A DNA stretch of 59,367 bases from positions 1-59,367 of the forward strand of contig JAKOYN010000069.1 in assembly GCA_029780415.1 (NCBI GenBank), read 5' to 3'. This DNA comes from RXIX01 sp003989075 (GTDB lineage Bacteria; Pseudomonadota; Gammaproteobacteria; Competibacterales; Competibacteraceae). How positions within the stretch are numbered: the first letter of the stretch is position 1; the number at the start of each line of letters is the position of its first letter. This document shows, one piece after another, positions 33,868 to 42,633 of the stretch. The notes under the pieces were generated by a model. That model was not told the origin of the DNA, searched no databases, and worked only from the letters and a program-made list of their open reading frames with translations. A program made the position numbers and the translations under genes.

Positions 33868-36513
33868 ATGGAACTGAAACGTTTTCAGAGCACCGCTTTG
33901 GACACGCTCAAGGATTATCTGGAACGCGCCCGCCTCACTGCCGATCCCGAACGGGCCTTTAGTGAAACCGTGCGGCAGCGTGAGCCGAACCGGAACATAC
34001 CGCCCTACCGGACTCTTCCAGGACTTCCCGGCGTGCCCAATGCCTGTTTGCGCCTGCCCACGGGGGGCGGAAAAACCCTGCTGGCGGCCCATTCGATTGC
34101 CGTGGCCGGGCGTGCCTATCTGGAAAAAGACTATCCCGTAGTGTTGTGGCTGGTGCCCACCAACACCATCCGCAAACAGACAGCCGAGGCCCTCAAGAAA
34201 CCCACTCATCCCTACCGCGCCGCGATTGACGCAGCCTTTGACGGCAAGGTGTCCGTGTTCGACATATCCGAAATCACCCAAATCCGCCCGCAGGACTTGA
34301 CCGAACAGGTTTCCATTATCGTTTGCACGATCCAGACCTTGCGCGTCAGCAACACCGAAGGACGCCGGGCCTATGCCCATTCCGAGAGCTTTGAATCCCA
34401 TTTCGCCCAGGTTCCGCAGAACGCGCCGGGGCTGGAACGGTTCGCAAACGGTCCCCACAAGGGCCAGATCAAGTTTTCCTTCGTCAACCTCATGGCGGTT
34501 CACCAACCTCTAGTGATCGTAGACGAAGCGCATAAGGCCGGAACCAACCTGTCTTTCGAGATGCTGGCCGCCGTGCGCCCGGCCTGCATCGTGGAATTCA
34601 CCGCCACCCCGAGCGCCGACCCGCGCAGCGGGAGCAACGTCCTGTTTCGCGCATCCGCCGCCGAGGTGAAATTGGCTCAGATGATCAAACTGCCGATCAT
34701 CCTGATCGAACATCCCGACGACTGGCGGGCCGCCGTCCATGACGCGATTAAAACGCGGGCGCAACTGGCGGAAACCGCTGCAAACGACCCCCGCTATATC
34801 CGCCCCCTCGTGCTCTTCCAGGCACAGGACAAGGGGCAGGAGGTCACCGTTGAGGTACTAAAAAACCACCTGATCGACAATGAAAACATCGCTCAGGAGC
34901 GCATCGCCATCGCCACCGGCGAACAGCGCGAGCTGGATAGCATCGATCTTTTTGATAAGGCCTGCCCGGTCGAATTCATCATCACCGTGGAGGCTCTCAA
35001 GGAAGGCTGGGATTGCTCGTTCGCCTATGTGCTGTGTTCCGTGGCGAATGTCGGCAGTACAACCGATATTGAGCAATTTCTCGGGCGGGTTCTGCGCATG
35101 CCTTATGCGGAAAGCCGCAGCCACGAGGCGTTAAACCGCGCCTATGCCCATGTGTCCAGCCCACGATTGGGCGAAGGGGCGCGCAATCTTGCCGATACCC
35201 TGGTGGAGAAAATGGGGTTTAACCCCGATGAAGCCGCCGCTTCGATGGAAGTCCGGCAGGCGGAAATACCCGGTTTCGAGTCGCCGGGCGGCCTGTTTGA
35301 CCGCACCCCGATCTTGCTGGAAACCGTCGAAACCGCCCCTGATTTAAGCGGCTTGGATGACGACGTGACCGCACGGGTCAAGGTGGAGATGCGCCCGGAC
35401 GGGACCGTGAGCGTAGCCGTGACCGGCGACATTTCCGAGGCGCTTGAACAACGGCTATCCGCCGCCGTGCAACCCGAGCGCCGGGAAGCCTTGCGGGCTG
35501 CCGTTCACCGTCAACGCATCGCCTACCAGAACAGTATCTCTCCCGCAGAACGTGGCGAGACGTTCACTGTTCCCCGTCTATTCCTGAATGTGCAGGGTGA
35601 GTTGCAGCTTGCCGAGAAAGAACTGATTCTCGATCTGGGTGGATGGACGCTCAACAATTGTCCGGCGGCGCTGTCCCCGGTGGAATTTTCCATTCAGGAA
35701 ACCGCCGAACGATGGGAAATCGATCTTTACGGCGAGAAAGTCGGCTACAAGCACCTGGATCAACACATCCAGCTTGAAATCGGCCTGCTCAAACTGGACT
35801 GGACGGACTTACAGCTTTCCCGTTGGCTGGACCGGCAATGCCGCCAACCCGACCTCACCCAACCGGTGTTACTGGAATTTTGTCGCAAGCTGGTCGCTTA
35901 TCTTATCGAGACACGCCGCTTTTCCCTGAATGATTTGGTACGGTTCAAATACCCACTGGCCAAAGCCACCCAGCAGAAAATCGCCGCTTACCGGCGGCAG
36001 GCTTACGCCAAGGGCTATCAGGATTACCTGTTTGGGGCAAGCGCCCAGATCGAAACAGGATTTGCCGACGGTTTTGCTTTCGACAAGCGCCCCTATCCCG
36101 CCGCGTGGTTTTACCAAGGAGCCTACCGCTTCCAAAAACACTTTTTCGGCAGGGTGGGCAAACTGGAGTCCAAAGGGGAAGAATTCGAGTGCGCCCGGAT
36201 TATTGATACCTTGCCGCAGGTCAAGCACTGGATACGCAACCTTGATACTCGCCCGCAAACTTCGTTCTGGTTACCGACTTCCACCGACCGTTTCTATCCC
36301 GACTTTGTGGCCGAATTGCAGGACAGGCGGATTCTAGTGATCGAATACAAAGGCGCGCATTTGGACGACACACAGGACACAAAAGAGAAACGGAATATCG
36401 GCCAGCTTTGGGCTGAGAAAAGTGCAGGAAAGGGCATATTCCTTATAGCCGAGAAGCACAACCAACAGGGCCAGGATACGCGGGCGCAGATCGTCGCTGC
36501 AGCGCAGTTATAA
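33868..36513 (+). CDS. res: Type III restriction endonuclease subunit (Res)
   Basis: 881 aa, apparently intact. The N-terminal SF2 translocase has motif I LPTGGGKTLLAAHS, then LWLVPTNTIRKQ, motif II VDEAHKAG, motif III FTATPSADPRSG and a C-terminal helicase part (EALKEGWDCSFAYVLCSVAN, QFLGRVLRMPYA). The C-terminal nuclease carries the PD-(D/E)xK signature: YPDFVAELQ followed by VIEYKGAHL. GGAGAG precedes the ATG. It acts as a Mod2-Res complex cutting DNA that carries unmethylated sites in the right orientation. Its stop lies 22 bases before a REP and 74 before the RAYT gene. Confidence 0.93.
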   Translation: MELKRFQSTALDTLKDYLERARLTADPERAFSETVRQREPNRNIPPYRTLPGLPGVPNACLRLPTGGGKTLLAAHSIAVAGRAYLEKDYPVVLWLVPTNTIRKQTAEALKKPTHPYRAAIDAAFDGKVSVFDISEITQIRPQDLTEQVSIIVCTIQTLRVSNTEGRRAYAHSESFESHFAQVPQNAPGLERFANGPHKGQIKFSFVNLMAVHQPLVIVDEAHKAGTNLSFEMLAAVRPACIVEFTATPSADPRSGSNVLFRASAAEVKLAQMIKLPIILIEHPDDWRAAVHDAIKTRAQLAETAANDPRYIRPLVLFQAQDKGQEVTVEVLKNHLIDNENIAQERIAIATGEQRELDSIDLFDKACPVEFIITVEALKEGWDCSFAYVLCSVANVGSTTDIEQFLGRVLRMPYAESRSHEALNRAYAHVSSPRLGEGARNLADTLVEKMGFNPDEAAASMEVRQAEIPGFESPGGLFDRTPILLETVETAPDLSGLDDDVTARVKVEMRPDGTVSVAVTGDISEALEQRLSAAVQPERREALRAAVHRQRIAYQNSISPAERGETFTVPRLFLNVQGELQLAEKELILDLGGWTLNNCPAALSPVEFSIQETAERWEIDLYGEKVGYKHLDQHIQLEIGLLKLDWTDLQLSRWLDRQCRQPDLTQPVLLEFCRKLVAYLIETRRFSLNDLVRFKYPLAKATQQKIAAYRRQAYAKGYQDYLFGASAQIETGFADGFAFDKRPYPAAWFYQGAYRFQKHFFGRVGKLESKGEEFECARIIDTLPQVKHWIRNLDTRPQTSFWLPTSTDRFYPDFVAELQDRRILVIEYKGAHLDDTQDTKEKRNIGQLWAEKSAGKGIFLIAEKHNQQGQDTRAQIVAAAQL

Positions 36514-36535
36514 TCCTGTGCATCACCCGCAGTAC

Positions 36536-36564
36536 GTAGGGTGGATAAGCGAAGCGCATCCACC
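36536..36564 (+). repeat. Single REP palindrome upstream of RAYT
   Basis: GTAG head followed by GGTGGATAAGCGAAGC and the complementary arm ATCCACC. It sits 23 bases before the RAYT start codon, the expected position for the cognate REP of a RAYT unit, and matches the reverse REPs of the 37131-37595 array. Confidence 0.9.
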
Positions 36565-36587
36565 ACAGCAAATATCAAGGTGCGGGC

Positions 36588-37106
36588 ATGAGTGACTACC
36601 GCCGCACCAACCTCCCCGGCGGCACCTACTTCTTCACTGTCGTCACCCATAACCGCGCCCCGATATTCATCAACGAATGGCGCGTCGAAGTGGTTCGGCA
36701 AGCCTTTTGTAAAGTGATGGCGGTTCGCCCCTTCCAAATCGACGCAATAGTTGTACTGCCCGAACACCTGCATTGCATCTGGCGAATGCCAGATGGCGAT
36801 GCCGATTACTCCTCCCGCTGGCGTGAAATAAAGAAAGCTGCCTCGCGCCAGATCGACACCGCTACCAATAACCGCAACGAGCGAATGGTATGGCAGCGGC
36901 GGTTTTGGGAGCATGCCATTCGCGATGAAGCAGATTGGCGCAAGCATATGGATTACATCCATTACAACCCGGTGAAACACGGGTTAGCAAACCGGCCCGG
37001 CGAATGGCGGTGGTCGTCGTTCGGTAACGCCGTGCGCAAGGGTTGGTACGAAGCGTCATGGGGTGCCGACGAACCCGCAACAATCATCGGGATGAATTGC
37101 GAATGA
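36588..37106 (+). CDS. REP-associated tyrosine transposase (RAYT, Y1 HUH family)
   Basis: 172 aa, the usual RAYT size and complete. Recognisable motifs: NLPGGTYFFTVVTHNR at the start, the HUH pair in VLPEHLHCIWRMP, the family phrase RRFWEHAIRDEADW, and the catalytic tyrosine in YIHYNPVKHGL. RAYTs are domesticated IS200-like enzymes that cut single-stranded REP DNA at the GTAG head and are thought to spread REPs. The gene is bracketed by one REP upstream and nine downstream. Its GC content is a little below the neighbouring housekeeping genes. Confidence 0.93.
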   Translation: MSDYRRTNLPGGTYFFTVVTHNRAPIFINEWRVEVVRQAFCKVMAVRPFQIDAIVVLPEHLHCIWRMPDGDADYSSRWREIKKAASRQIDTATNNRNERMVWQRRFWEHAIRDEADWRKHMDYIHYNPVKHGLANRPGEWRWSSFGNAVRKGWYEASWGADEPATIIGMNCE

Positions 37107-37130
37107 TGGATCGGACAGTTAACCCTTGCA

Positions 37131-37595
37131 GCGACAGTCGGTGGATGCGCTTCGCTTATCCACCCTACGAAACGATGAAACTTCGCGGGTAGGGTGGATA
37201 AGGCGCTTGCGCCGCATCCACCAACCCTTTGCCCGAGAAGGTGGATGCGCTTCGCTTATCCACACTACGAAACGATGAAACTTGTAGCGACAGTCGGTGG
37301 ATGCGCTACGCTTATCCACCCTACGAAACGATGAAACTTCGCGGGTAGGGTGGATAAGGCGCTTGCGCCGCATCCACCAACCCTTTGCCCGAGAAGGTGG
37401 ATGCGCTTCGCTTATCCACCCTACGAAACGATGAAACTTGTAGCGACAGTCGGTGGATGCGCTACGCTTATCCACCCTACGAAACTACGAAACTTCGCGG
37501 GTAGGGTGGATAAGGCGCTTGCGCCGCATCCACCAACCCTTTGCCCGAGAAGGTGGATGCGCTTCGCTTGTCCACACTACGAAACGATGAAACTT
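37131..37595. repeat. Three tandem copies of a 156-bp unit, each with three REPs
   Basis: The marker GCGACAGTCGGTGG occurs at 37131, 37287 and 37443, giving an exact 156-bp period. Each unit holds a reverse REP (copy 1: 37140-37168), a forward long-loop REP (37189-37222) and another reverse REP (37240-37268), joined by GAAACGATGAAACTT spacers. Small differences mark the copies, for example TTCG versus TACG in the first REP loop and CACAC for CACCC in some third REPs. The last copy ends 8 bases before the stop of the convergent GGDEF-EAL gene. It is not a CRISPR array: units are long and lack unique spacers. Confidence 0.93.
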
Positions 37596-37602
37596 ACGCA
37601 CC

Positions 37603-40194
37603 CTACGCCATCGCCACCTTGGCCATTTCCTGTGGCAGCCCCTGGCGCAGCAGCGCCTCCAGTTCCGCCGCCGGCACGGGCCGACCCCAGAGATACCCCT
37701 GCAGGCAATCGCAACCCTCAGCCAGCAACAGCGCCCGCTGCGCCTCAGTTTCCACACCCTCAGCCACCGTGGTCAGACCCAGGCTCTTGGCCAGACGGAT
37801 GATCGCAGTGGTAATAGCGGCATCATCATGATCACCGGGCAAATCCTGAATGAACGACCGGTCGATCTTGAGCGTATTCAGCGGGAAACGCTTCAAATAA
37901 CTCAGACTCGAATAGCCGGTGCCGAAATCATCCACCGCCAACCGCACACCCATATCCTTAAGCTCACGCAAATCCACCCGGCTCTGCGCGATGTCCTCCA
38001 TCAGCATGCCCTCGGTCAACTCCAGCTCCAGGCAATTGGCCGGCAAACCGCTTAGTTGCAACGCCTGCGCCACCGCCGCCACCACCGCGCGCCGCCGGAA
38101 CTGCACCGCCGATAGATTGACGGCCACGGGCCGCACCGGCAGCCCCGCCGCCCGCCAGACCTGATTGCACCGGCAAGCCTCCTCCAGCACCCAGGCACCC
38201 AGCGGCAGAATCAGACCGCACTCCTCAGCCACAGCGATGAACTGCCCCGGCGACACCAGCACGCCATTGCTGCGCCAGCGCACCAGCGCCTCGTAACCGA
38301 TCAGGGTCCGGCCAGCGATGCAAAATTGCGGCTGGTAATACAACTCGAACTCGCCCTGTTCCAGAGCACGGCGCAGGCGATTTTCCAGCGACAGCCGCTC
38401 ATGGGCGCGCGCATCCATCTCCGGCGTAAACAGCCGATAGCTGTTGCGACCCTCATCCTTGGCGTCCGCCAGGGCCAGTGCAGCGCTGCGCAGCAGGGTA
38501 TCGGCATCCTGGCCATCCTCGGGATAAATACTCACGCCGATGCTCAGGGTCAACACCAGCACTTCATCGTTATCGAGGCGATAAGGCTGGGACACCGCCT
38601 GCGCCAGGCGCTCGGCAGTCACCGCCGCCTGATGACTGCGCTCCAGCAGCGGCAGCAACACCACGAACTCATCGCCACCATAACGACTGACTGTCTCATC
38701 AGGGCGCAGGGCCTGGCACAGCCGCTGCGCCACCTCACGCAAAATACGATCACCATCCTGATAGCCGAGCGAGTCGTTAATGGTCTTGAAACGGTCCACA
38801 TCGAGAAACAGCACCGCCACACGATGACCGGCATGGGCCGCCGCAGCCAGCGCCTGCACCAGACGATCGCGCAGCAGAGTGCGATTGGGCAGATCCGTCA
38901 ACTCGTCGTGCTCGGACACATAGCGCAAGCGGGCCTCGGCAGCACGGCGCTCATCGGCCTCGCGACCGGCCATCGACCGGGCATCATCCAGCGCTGCGGT
39001 ACTCTGCTGCAGGGCCTGGGTACGCGCCAGCAGATCACGCCGGTACCCCGTAATCAGACTCTTCATCCAGCGGGCATGCAGGGCTGAAAACAGCGCCGCT
39101 GCTGCCGCCGCCAGCAGCACAATCAGCACCGCCGTGCTGACACGCCCGCGCAGACTGTTCTGGTTAACGGCGCGCTGCTGAGCCAGCGTGGTTTCCAGAT
39201 CATCCAAATACAGGCCAGCGGCCACGGTCCAGTTCCATTGCGGCATATGGGCCACATAGGCCAGCTTGGACTGCGGCAATTGCCGCTGCACATCCTCGGG
39301 CCGAAACCACTCATACTCGAAAAAGCCGCCGCCCTCGCGGCCCAGGGTCATAATCTGCTCGATCAGCGCCTGCTCGCGCGGGTCCTGCAGCGTACGGTAG
39401 ATGCGACCCTGCGCGTCTGGATTACCCGGCGAGACCAGCACGGTGCCATCGTCGGCAATGATCATCATGTAGCCGTTCAGGCCAAAGCGAATGGTGCTGA
39501 TCCAGTCCAGCGCTTCGCGCTGCAGGTCAGCACGAAACGTGCTCAGGTATTCGCCGGTGCCAATCAGCCAGTTATAGGGCTCAAACAGGCGCACATAGGC
39601 AACCTTGTCTTCCATGCGCAGCGGATCGGATGGGGCATACCAGCGATAGCGCGAGAAACCCTCGCCGACCGGGGCGCGCGCCGCCCGCACCAGATCGCGC
39701 ATGATGTAGTGGCCGGTATCGTCACGGTTGTCCCACAGCGAACTGCCCTCGCGCTGCGGGGCTGTAGGCAGCAGAATGCAGGTACCCTGCAGATCGTCGA
39801 TGAAGAAGTAGCCGCGACCGTCGAAAAAGCGCAGCGGCCGCAAGGTCTCGACGATCAGATGCTGCAGCGCAGCCGGATCGCGCCGCCCCTGTTCCTGCTC
39901 GTAGAGCGTGGTCGCGACCTGATAGGCCTGATCCACCTCGGCGCGAATCTTGTCCTTGAGCAGGGCTTCGGAACGGTCGCGCAGGTGTTCAAGGTAGCTT
40001 TGGACGCTTTCCACCTGCCGCGCCAGTTGCGCGCGATGCCCGCGCATGAACTCCGCTTCCATCGCCTGTACATGGCCTTCGAACAGGCGCACGTCGTGCA
40101 GAATGAAATAGGCGCCCAGCACCAGCGCCAGGGTCAGCACCAGGACCAATGAGCCAATGAACTGCAGACGGGACAGGCGGTTTTCTTCGTTCAT
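37603..40194 (-). CDS. Membrane sensor with GGDEF and EAL domains (c-di-GMP turnover)
   Basis: 863 aa from ATG 40194. A TM helix (FIGSLVLVLTLALVLGAYFI) is followed by a long periplasmic region with two Cache-like halves (FFDGRGYFFIDDLQG and FGLNGYMMIIADDG), then a second TM (VSTAVLIVLLAAAAAALFSAL). A short coiled coil follows, then a GGDEF domain with the intact signature RYGGDEF, and an EAL domain with YEALVRW, ELTEGMLM, DDFGTGYSSLSYL and EGVETEAQ. The product-inhibition I-site position reads RPDE, not RxxD, so feedback may be weak. Both cyclase and phosphodiesterase signatures are intact. An alternative ATG at 40257 exists. The stop codon TAG lies inside a REP-like head. Confidence 0.92.
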   Translation of the reverse strand: MNEENRLSRLQFIGSLVLVLTLALVLGAYFILHDVRLFEGHVQAMEAEFMRGHRAQLARQVESVQSYLEHLRDRSEALLKDKIRAEVDQAYQVATTLYEQEQGRRDPAALQHLIVETLRPLRFFDGRGYFFIDDLQGTCILLPTAPQREGSSLWDNRDDTGHYIMRDLVRAARAPVGEGFSRYRWYAPSDPLRMEDKVAYVRLFEPYNWLIGTGEYLSTFRADLQREALDWISTIRFGLNGYMMIIADDGTVLVSPGNPDAQGRIYRTLQDPREQALIEQIMTLGREGGGFFEYEWFRPEDVQRQLPQSKLAYVAHMPQWNWTVAAGLYLDDLETTLAQQRAVNQNSLRGRVSTAVLIVLLAAAAAALFSALHARWMKSLITGYRRDLLARTQALQQSTAALDDARSMAGREADERRAAEARLRYVSEHDELTDLPNRTLLRDRLVQALAAAAHAGHRVAVLFLDVDRFKTINDSLGYQDGDRILREVAQRLCQALRPDETVSRYGGDEFVVLLPLLERSHQAAVTAERLAQAVSQPYRLDNDEVLVLTLSIGVSIYPEDGQDADTLLRSAALALADAKDEGRNSYRLFTPEMDARAHERLSLENRLRRALEQGEFELYYQPQFCIAGRTLIGYEALVRWRSNGVLVSPGQFIAVAEECGLILPLGAWVLEEACRCNQVWRAAGLPVRPVAVNLSAVQFRRRAVVAAVAQALQLSGLPANCLELELTEGMLMEDIAQSRVDLRELKDMGVRLAVDDFGTGYSSLSYLKRFPLNTLKIDRSFIQDLPGDHDDAAITTAIIRLAKSLGLTTVAEGVETEAQRALLLAEGCDCLQGYLWGRPVPAAELEALLRQGLPQEMAKVAMA

Positions 40195-40385
40195 GGGGAC
40201 TGTGGTGAAATGAACCGCCACCAGGTGGCCGTGAAATGCCCTAAGTATAAAGTGCATTAGACAAAGTGCAGCATGCGACCTTGCCGCCGGCGCCCGGCAG
40301 GCTGCTGTCCGGTCTGTTTCCGGCAGCACCGGAAAAGCCGATCAGCCGGACTTGGATTATGCTTGAATTGTATTTTGTATTCGTT

Positions 40386-40406
40386 GCATTCCGCATTCTG
40401 GAATGC
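40386..40406. promoter_or_regulatory. Inverted repeat upstream of pncC
   Basis: GCATTCC-N7-GGAATGC, a perfect 7-bp dyad 34 bases before the pncC GTG and in the 245-base divergent gap with the GGDEF-EAL gene. It could be an operator or a leader hairpin; it does not match the CTG-N10-CAG LexA box. The function is inferred only from position. Confidence 0.35.
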
Positions 40407-40439
40407 CTTTCGTTCGTGCATCGCTCAGGAGAGATTGCC

Positions 40440-40946
40440 GTGTCCACGCCATCCGCCCATCAGAATCTTTATGAACTGGCCGCGCAGGTCGGGATTGGTC
40501 TGCGCACCCGGGGCCGGACCCTGGCCATCGCTGAATCCTGCACCGGTGGCTGGATTGCCAAGGTCGCTACCGATGTGGCCGGCAGTTCGACCTGGTTTGA
40601 TCGTGGCTTCGTCACCTACAGCAATGCCGCCAAGGTTGACATGCTGGGCGTACACGAAACCACCATCGCCGCCCATGGCGCGGTCAGCGCCGAGGTGGTC
40701 GCCGAGATGGTCGCCGGCGCCCTGGCGCGCAGCGGCGCCGATATCGCCCTGGCCGTCAGTGGCATTGCCGGTCCTGAGGGTGGCAGTCCCAACAAGCCGG
40801 TAGGCACGGTCTATCTGGCCTGGGCGCTGCGCGGTGGCCCGGTGTATGCCGAGGACCGGCTGTTCAGCGGCAACCGCGATGCCGTGCGCCTGCAAACGGT
40901 CGCTACCGCCCTGCAAGGGGTGCTGGATGTCCTCGCCCAGCAGTGA
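40440..40946 (+). CDS. pncC: Nicotinamide-nucleotide amidase (CinA C-terminal type) PncC
   Basis: 168 aa, stand-alone CinA C-terminal domain that deamidates NMN to nicotinate mononucleotide for NAD recycling. The GTG at 40440 has AGGAGA eight bases upstream; the longer frame from 40266 has no support. Family motifs: AESCTGGWIAKVATDVAGSS, GFVTYSN, VSAEVVAEMV and AVSGIAGPEGGSPNKPVGTV. It overlaps thpR by 20 bases and lies in the cinA-recA neighbourhood common in gammaproteobacteria. Confidence 0.93.
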   Translation: MSTPSAHQNLYELAAQVGIGLRTRGRTLAIAESCTGGWIAKVATDVAGSSTWFDRGFVTYSNAAKVDMLGVHETTIAAHGAVSAEVVAEMVAGALARSGADIALAVSGIAGPEGGSPNKPVGTVYLAWALRGGPVYAEDRLFSGNRDAVRLQTVATALQGVLDVLAQQ

Positions 40947-41460
40947 GCCCAGCCGCCGCCTGTTTCTGGCTCTGTGGCCCGATGCCACGCTACGCGCGCA
41001 ACTGGCCGGCCTGGCTGCGGAAGCGGCTGGCGCGCGCCAGATCGCAGCCGCCGATCTGCATCTGACCCTGGTCTTTCTTGGCGCTACCCCGCCAGCGCGC
41101 CGCGCCGACTATGAAGCCGCGCTCGCCGACCTGCCGGCGCTGGAACTGGAGCTGTGCCTGGACCGCTATGGCTATTGGCCGCGCACCGGCATTCTCTGGC
41201 TGGGACCGCAGCACACGCCGGCGGCGCTGCTCGAACGGGTCGCGCTCCTGCACCAGCGCTTGGCCAACTGCGGCTTTATCCCCGAGCGCCGCCCCTTTCA
41301 AGCTCACGTGACCCTGGCACGCCGCTGGCCCGGCCCGGCGCCACAACCTGCACCATCCCGGGCACTGTGCTGGCCGGTGCGCGATCTGGTTCTGGTCGAG
41401 TCGCTGCCCCAGCCGCACGGAACGCGCTATCGGGTGCTGCGCCGCTGGCCCAGGGACTAG
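40927..41460 (+). CDS. thpR: RNA 2',3'-cyclic phosphodiesterase / 2'-5' RNA ligase ThpR
   Basis: 177 aa two-histidine phosphoesterase. Both HxT motifs are present: LHLTLVFLG near residue 45 and AHVTLARR near residue 125. It begins MSSPSSEPSRRLFLALWPD at ATG 40927, inside the end of pncC; the earlier in-frame ATG at 40834 gives a non-homologous stretch. Probably co-transcribed with pncC. It hydrolyses 2',3'-cyclic phosphates on RNA and can reversibly join 2'-5' linkages. Confidence 0.92.
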   Translation: MSSPSSEPSRRLFLALWPDATLRAQLAGLAAEAAGARQIAAADLHLTLVFLGATPPARRADYEAALADLPALELELCLDRYGYWPRTGILWLGPQHTPAALLERVALLHQRLANCGFIPERRPFQAHVTLARRWPGPAPQPAPSRALCWPVRDLVLVESLPQPHGTRYRVLRRWPRD

Positions 41461-41556
41461 GTTCGGCGCGCAGTTCTATGGAATAATCGCTGAAAACAAC
41501 CGGTTCCGTAGCATCAGCACTGGCCGGCTGTTCACCTTGATACCGGAGTATGTGGA

Positions 41557-42633
41557 ATGGATGACAACAAGAAAAAGGCGCTTGCTGGCGCCCTGACCCA
41601 AATTGAACGCCAGTTTGGCAAGGGCGCCGTCATGCGCCTGGGCGACACCAGCAGCGCGGCGCGCGATGTCATGGCGGTCTCCACCGGTTCACTGGGCCTG
41701 GATATCGCCCTGGGTATCGGTGGCCTGCCACGGGGCCGGGTCACCGAAATCTACGGCCCTGAGTCCTCGGGCAAGACCACACTGGCCCTGCAGGTGATCG
41801 CTGAAACCCAGCGTCTGGGCGGCTGCGCAGCCTTCATCGACGCTGAACATGCCCTGGACCCGATCTACGCCGCCAAGCTGGGCGTCAATGTCGATGATCT
41901 GCTGGTTTCGCAGCCCGACACCGGTGAGCAGGCGCTGGAAATCGCCGATATGCTGGTGCGCTCCGGGGCAGTCGATACCGTAGTGGTCGATTCGGTAGCG
42001 GCCCTGACGCCCAAGGCCGAAATCGAAGGCGACATGGGCGATTCGCATGTCGGGCTGCATGCGCGCCTGATGAGCCAGGCACTGCGCAAGCTCACCGCCA
42101 ATATCAAGCGCTCGAACACCCTGGTGATCTTCATCAATCAAATCCGCATGAAGATTGGCGTCATGTTCGGATCACCCGAAACCACCACCGGCGGCAATGC
42201 CCTCAAGTTCTACGCTTCGGTGCGTCTTGACATTCGCCGCACCGGCTCGATCAAGAAGGGCGATGAGGTGATCGGTAACGAGACCCGGGTCAAGGTGGTC
42301 AAAAACAAGCTGGCCCCGCCCTTCAAGCAGGCCGAATTTGAAATTCTCTACGGAGAAGGCGCCTCGCGGCTCGGCGAAATTATCGATCTGGGCGTCAAGG
42401 CCGGGCTGATCGATAAATCCGGTGCCTGGTACAGTTGTGCCGGCACCCGCATCGGCCAGGGCAAGGAGAATGCCCGTTCCTATCTCAAGGAAAACCCGGA
42501 GCTGGCCCGCGAACTGGAAAACAGGATTCGCGCCCATTTCCTGGAACGCCCCGAGGCGGTACCGGGCACTCTGGAACAGGACAGTGCCGCGGGCGAGTCC
42601 AGCAGCGATGAGCTGGACGCGGACCTGCTCTGA
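41557..42633 (+). CDS. recA: Recombinase RecA
   Basis: 358 aa. Walker A GPESSGKTTLAL, the ATP-sensing VVVDSVAALTPKAEIEGD strand, loop L2 region (NQIRMKIGVMFGSPETTTGG) and the DNA-binding C-terminal domain are all standard, and the acidic tail ends SSDELDADLL. GGAG precedes the ATG. In the 96-base upstream gap no gammaproteobacterial LexA box (CTG-N10-CAG) was found by eye; an AATAAT -10-like sequence is at about 41486. recX overlaps its 3' end. Confidence 0.98.
   Translation: MDDNKKKALAGALTQIERQFGKGAVMRLGDTSSAARDVMAVSTGSLGLDIALGIGGLPRGRVTEIYGPESSGKTTLALQVIAETQRLGGCAAFIDAEHALDPIYAAKLGVNVDDLLVSQPDTGEQALEIADMLVRSGAVDTVVVDSVAALTPKAEIEGDMGDSHVGLHARLMSQALRKLTANIKRSNTLVIFINQIRMKIGVMFGSPETTTGGNALKFYASVRLDIRRTGSIKKGDEVIGNETRVKVVKNKLAPPFKQAEFEILYGEGASRLGEIIDLGVKAGLIDKSGAWYSCAGTRIGQGKENARSYLKENPELARELENRIRAHFLERPEAVPGTLEQDSAAGESSSDELDADLL

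Noticed and set aside
37119..37475. 118-codon frame with internal repeats across the REP array
   Set aside because: It is simply the 156-bp repeat read through in one frame (repeated SEAHPPSRAKGWW); no ribosome site and no known family.
37131..37595. Possible CRISPR array
   Set aside because: The repeat unit is 156 bp, built of REP palindromes, and the segments between palindromes are the same in every copy; no unique spacers and no cas genes.
41461..41556. LexA box or GTTC-type SOS operator before recA
   Set aside because: No CTG-N10-CAG match. The GTTC...GTTC pair at about 41461-41478 has the wrong spacing (8 rather than 7) and belongs to the alphaproteobacterial type.
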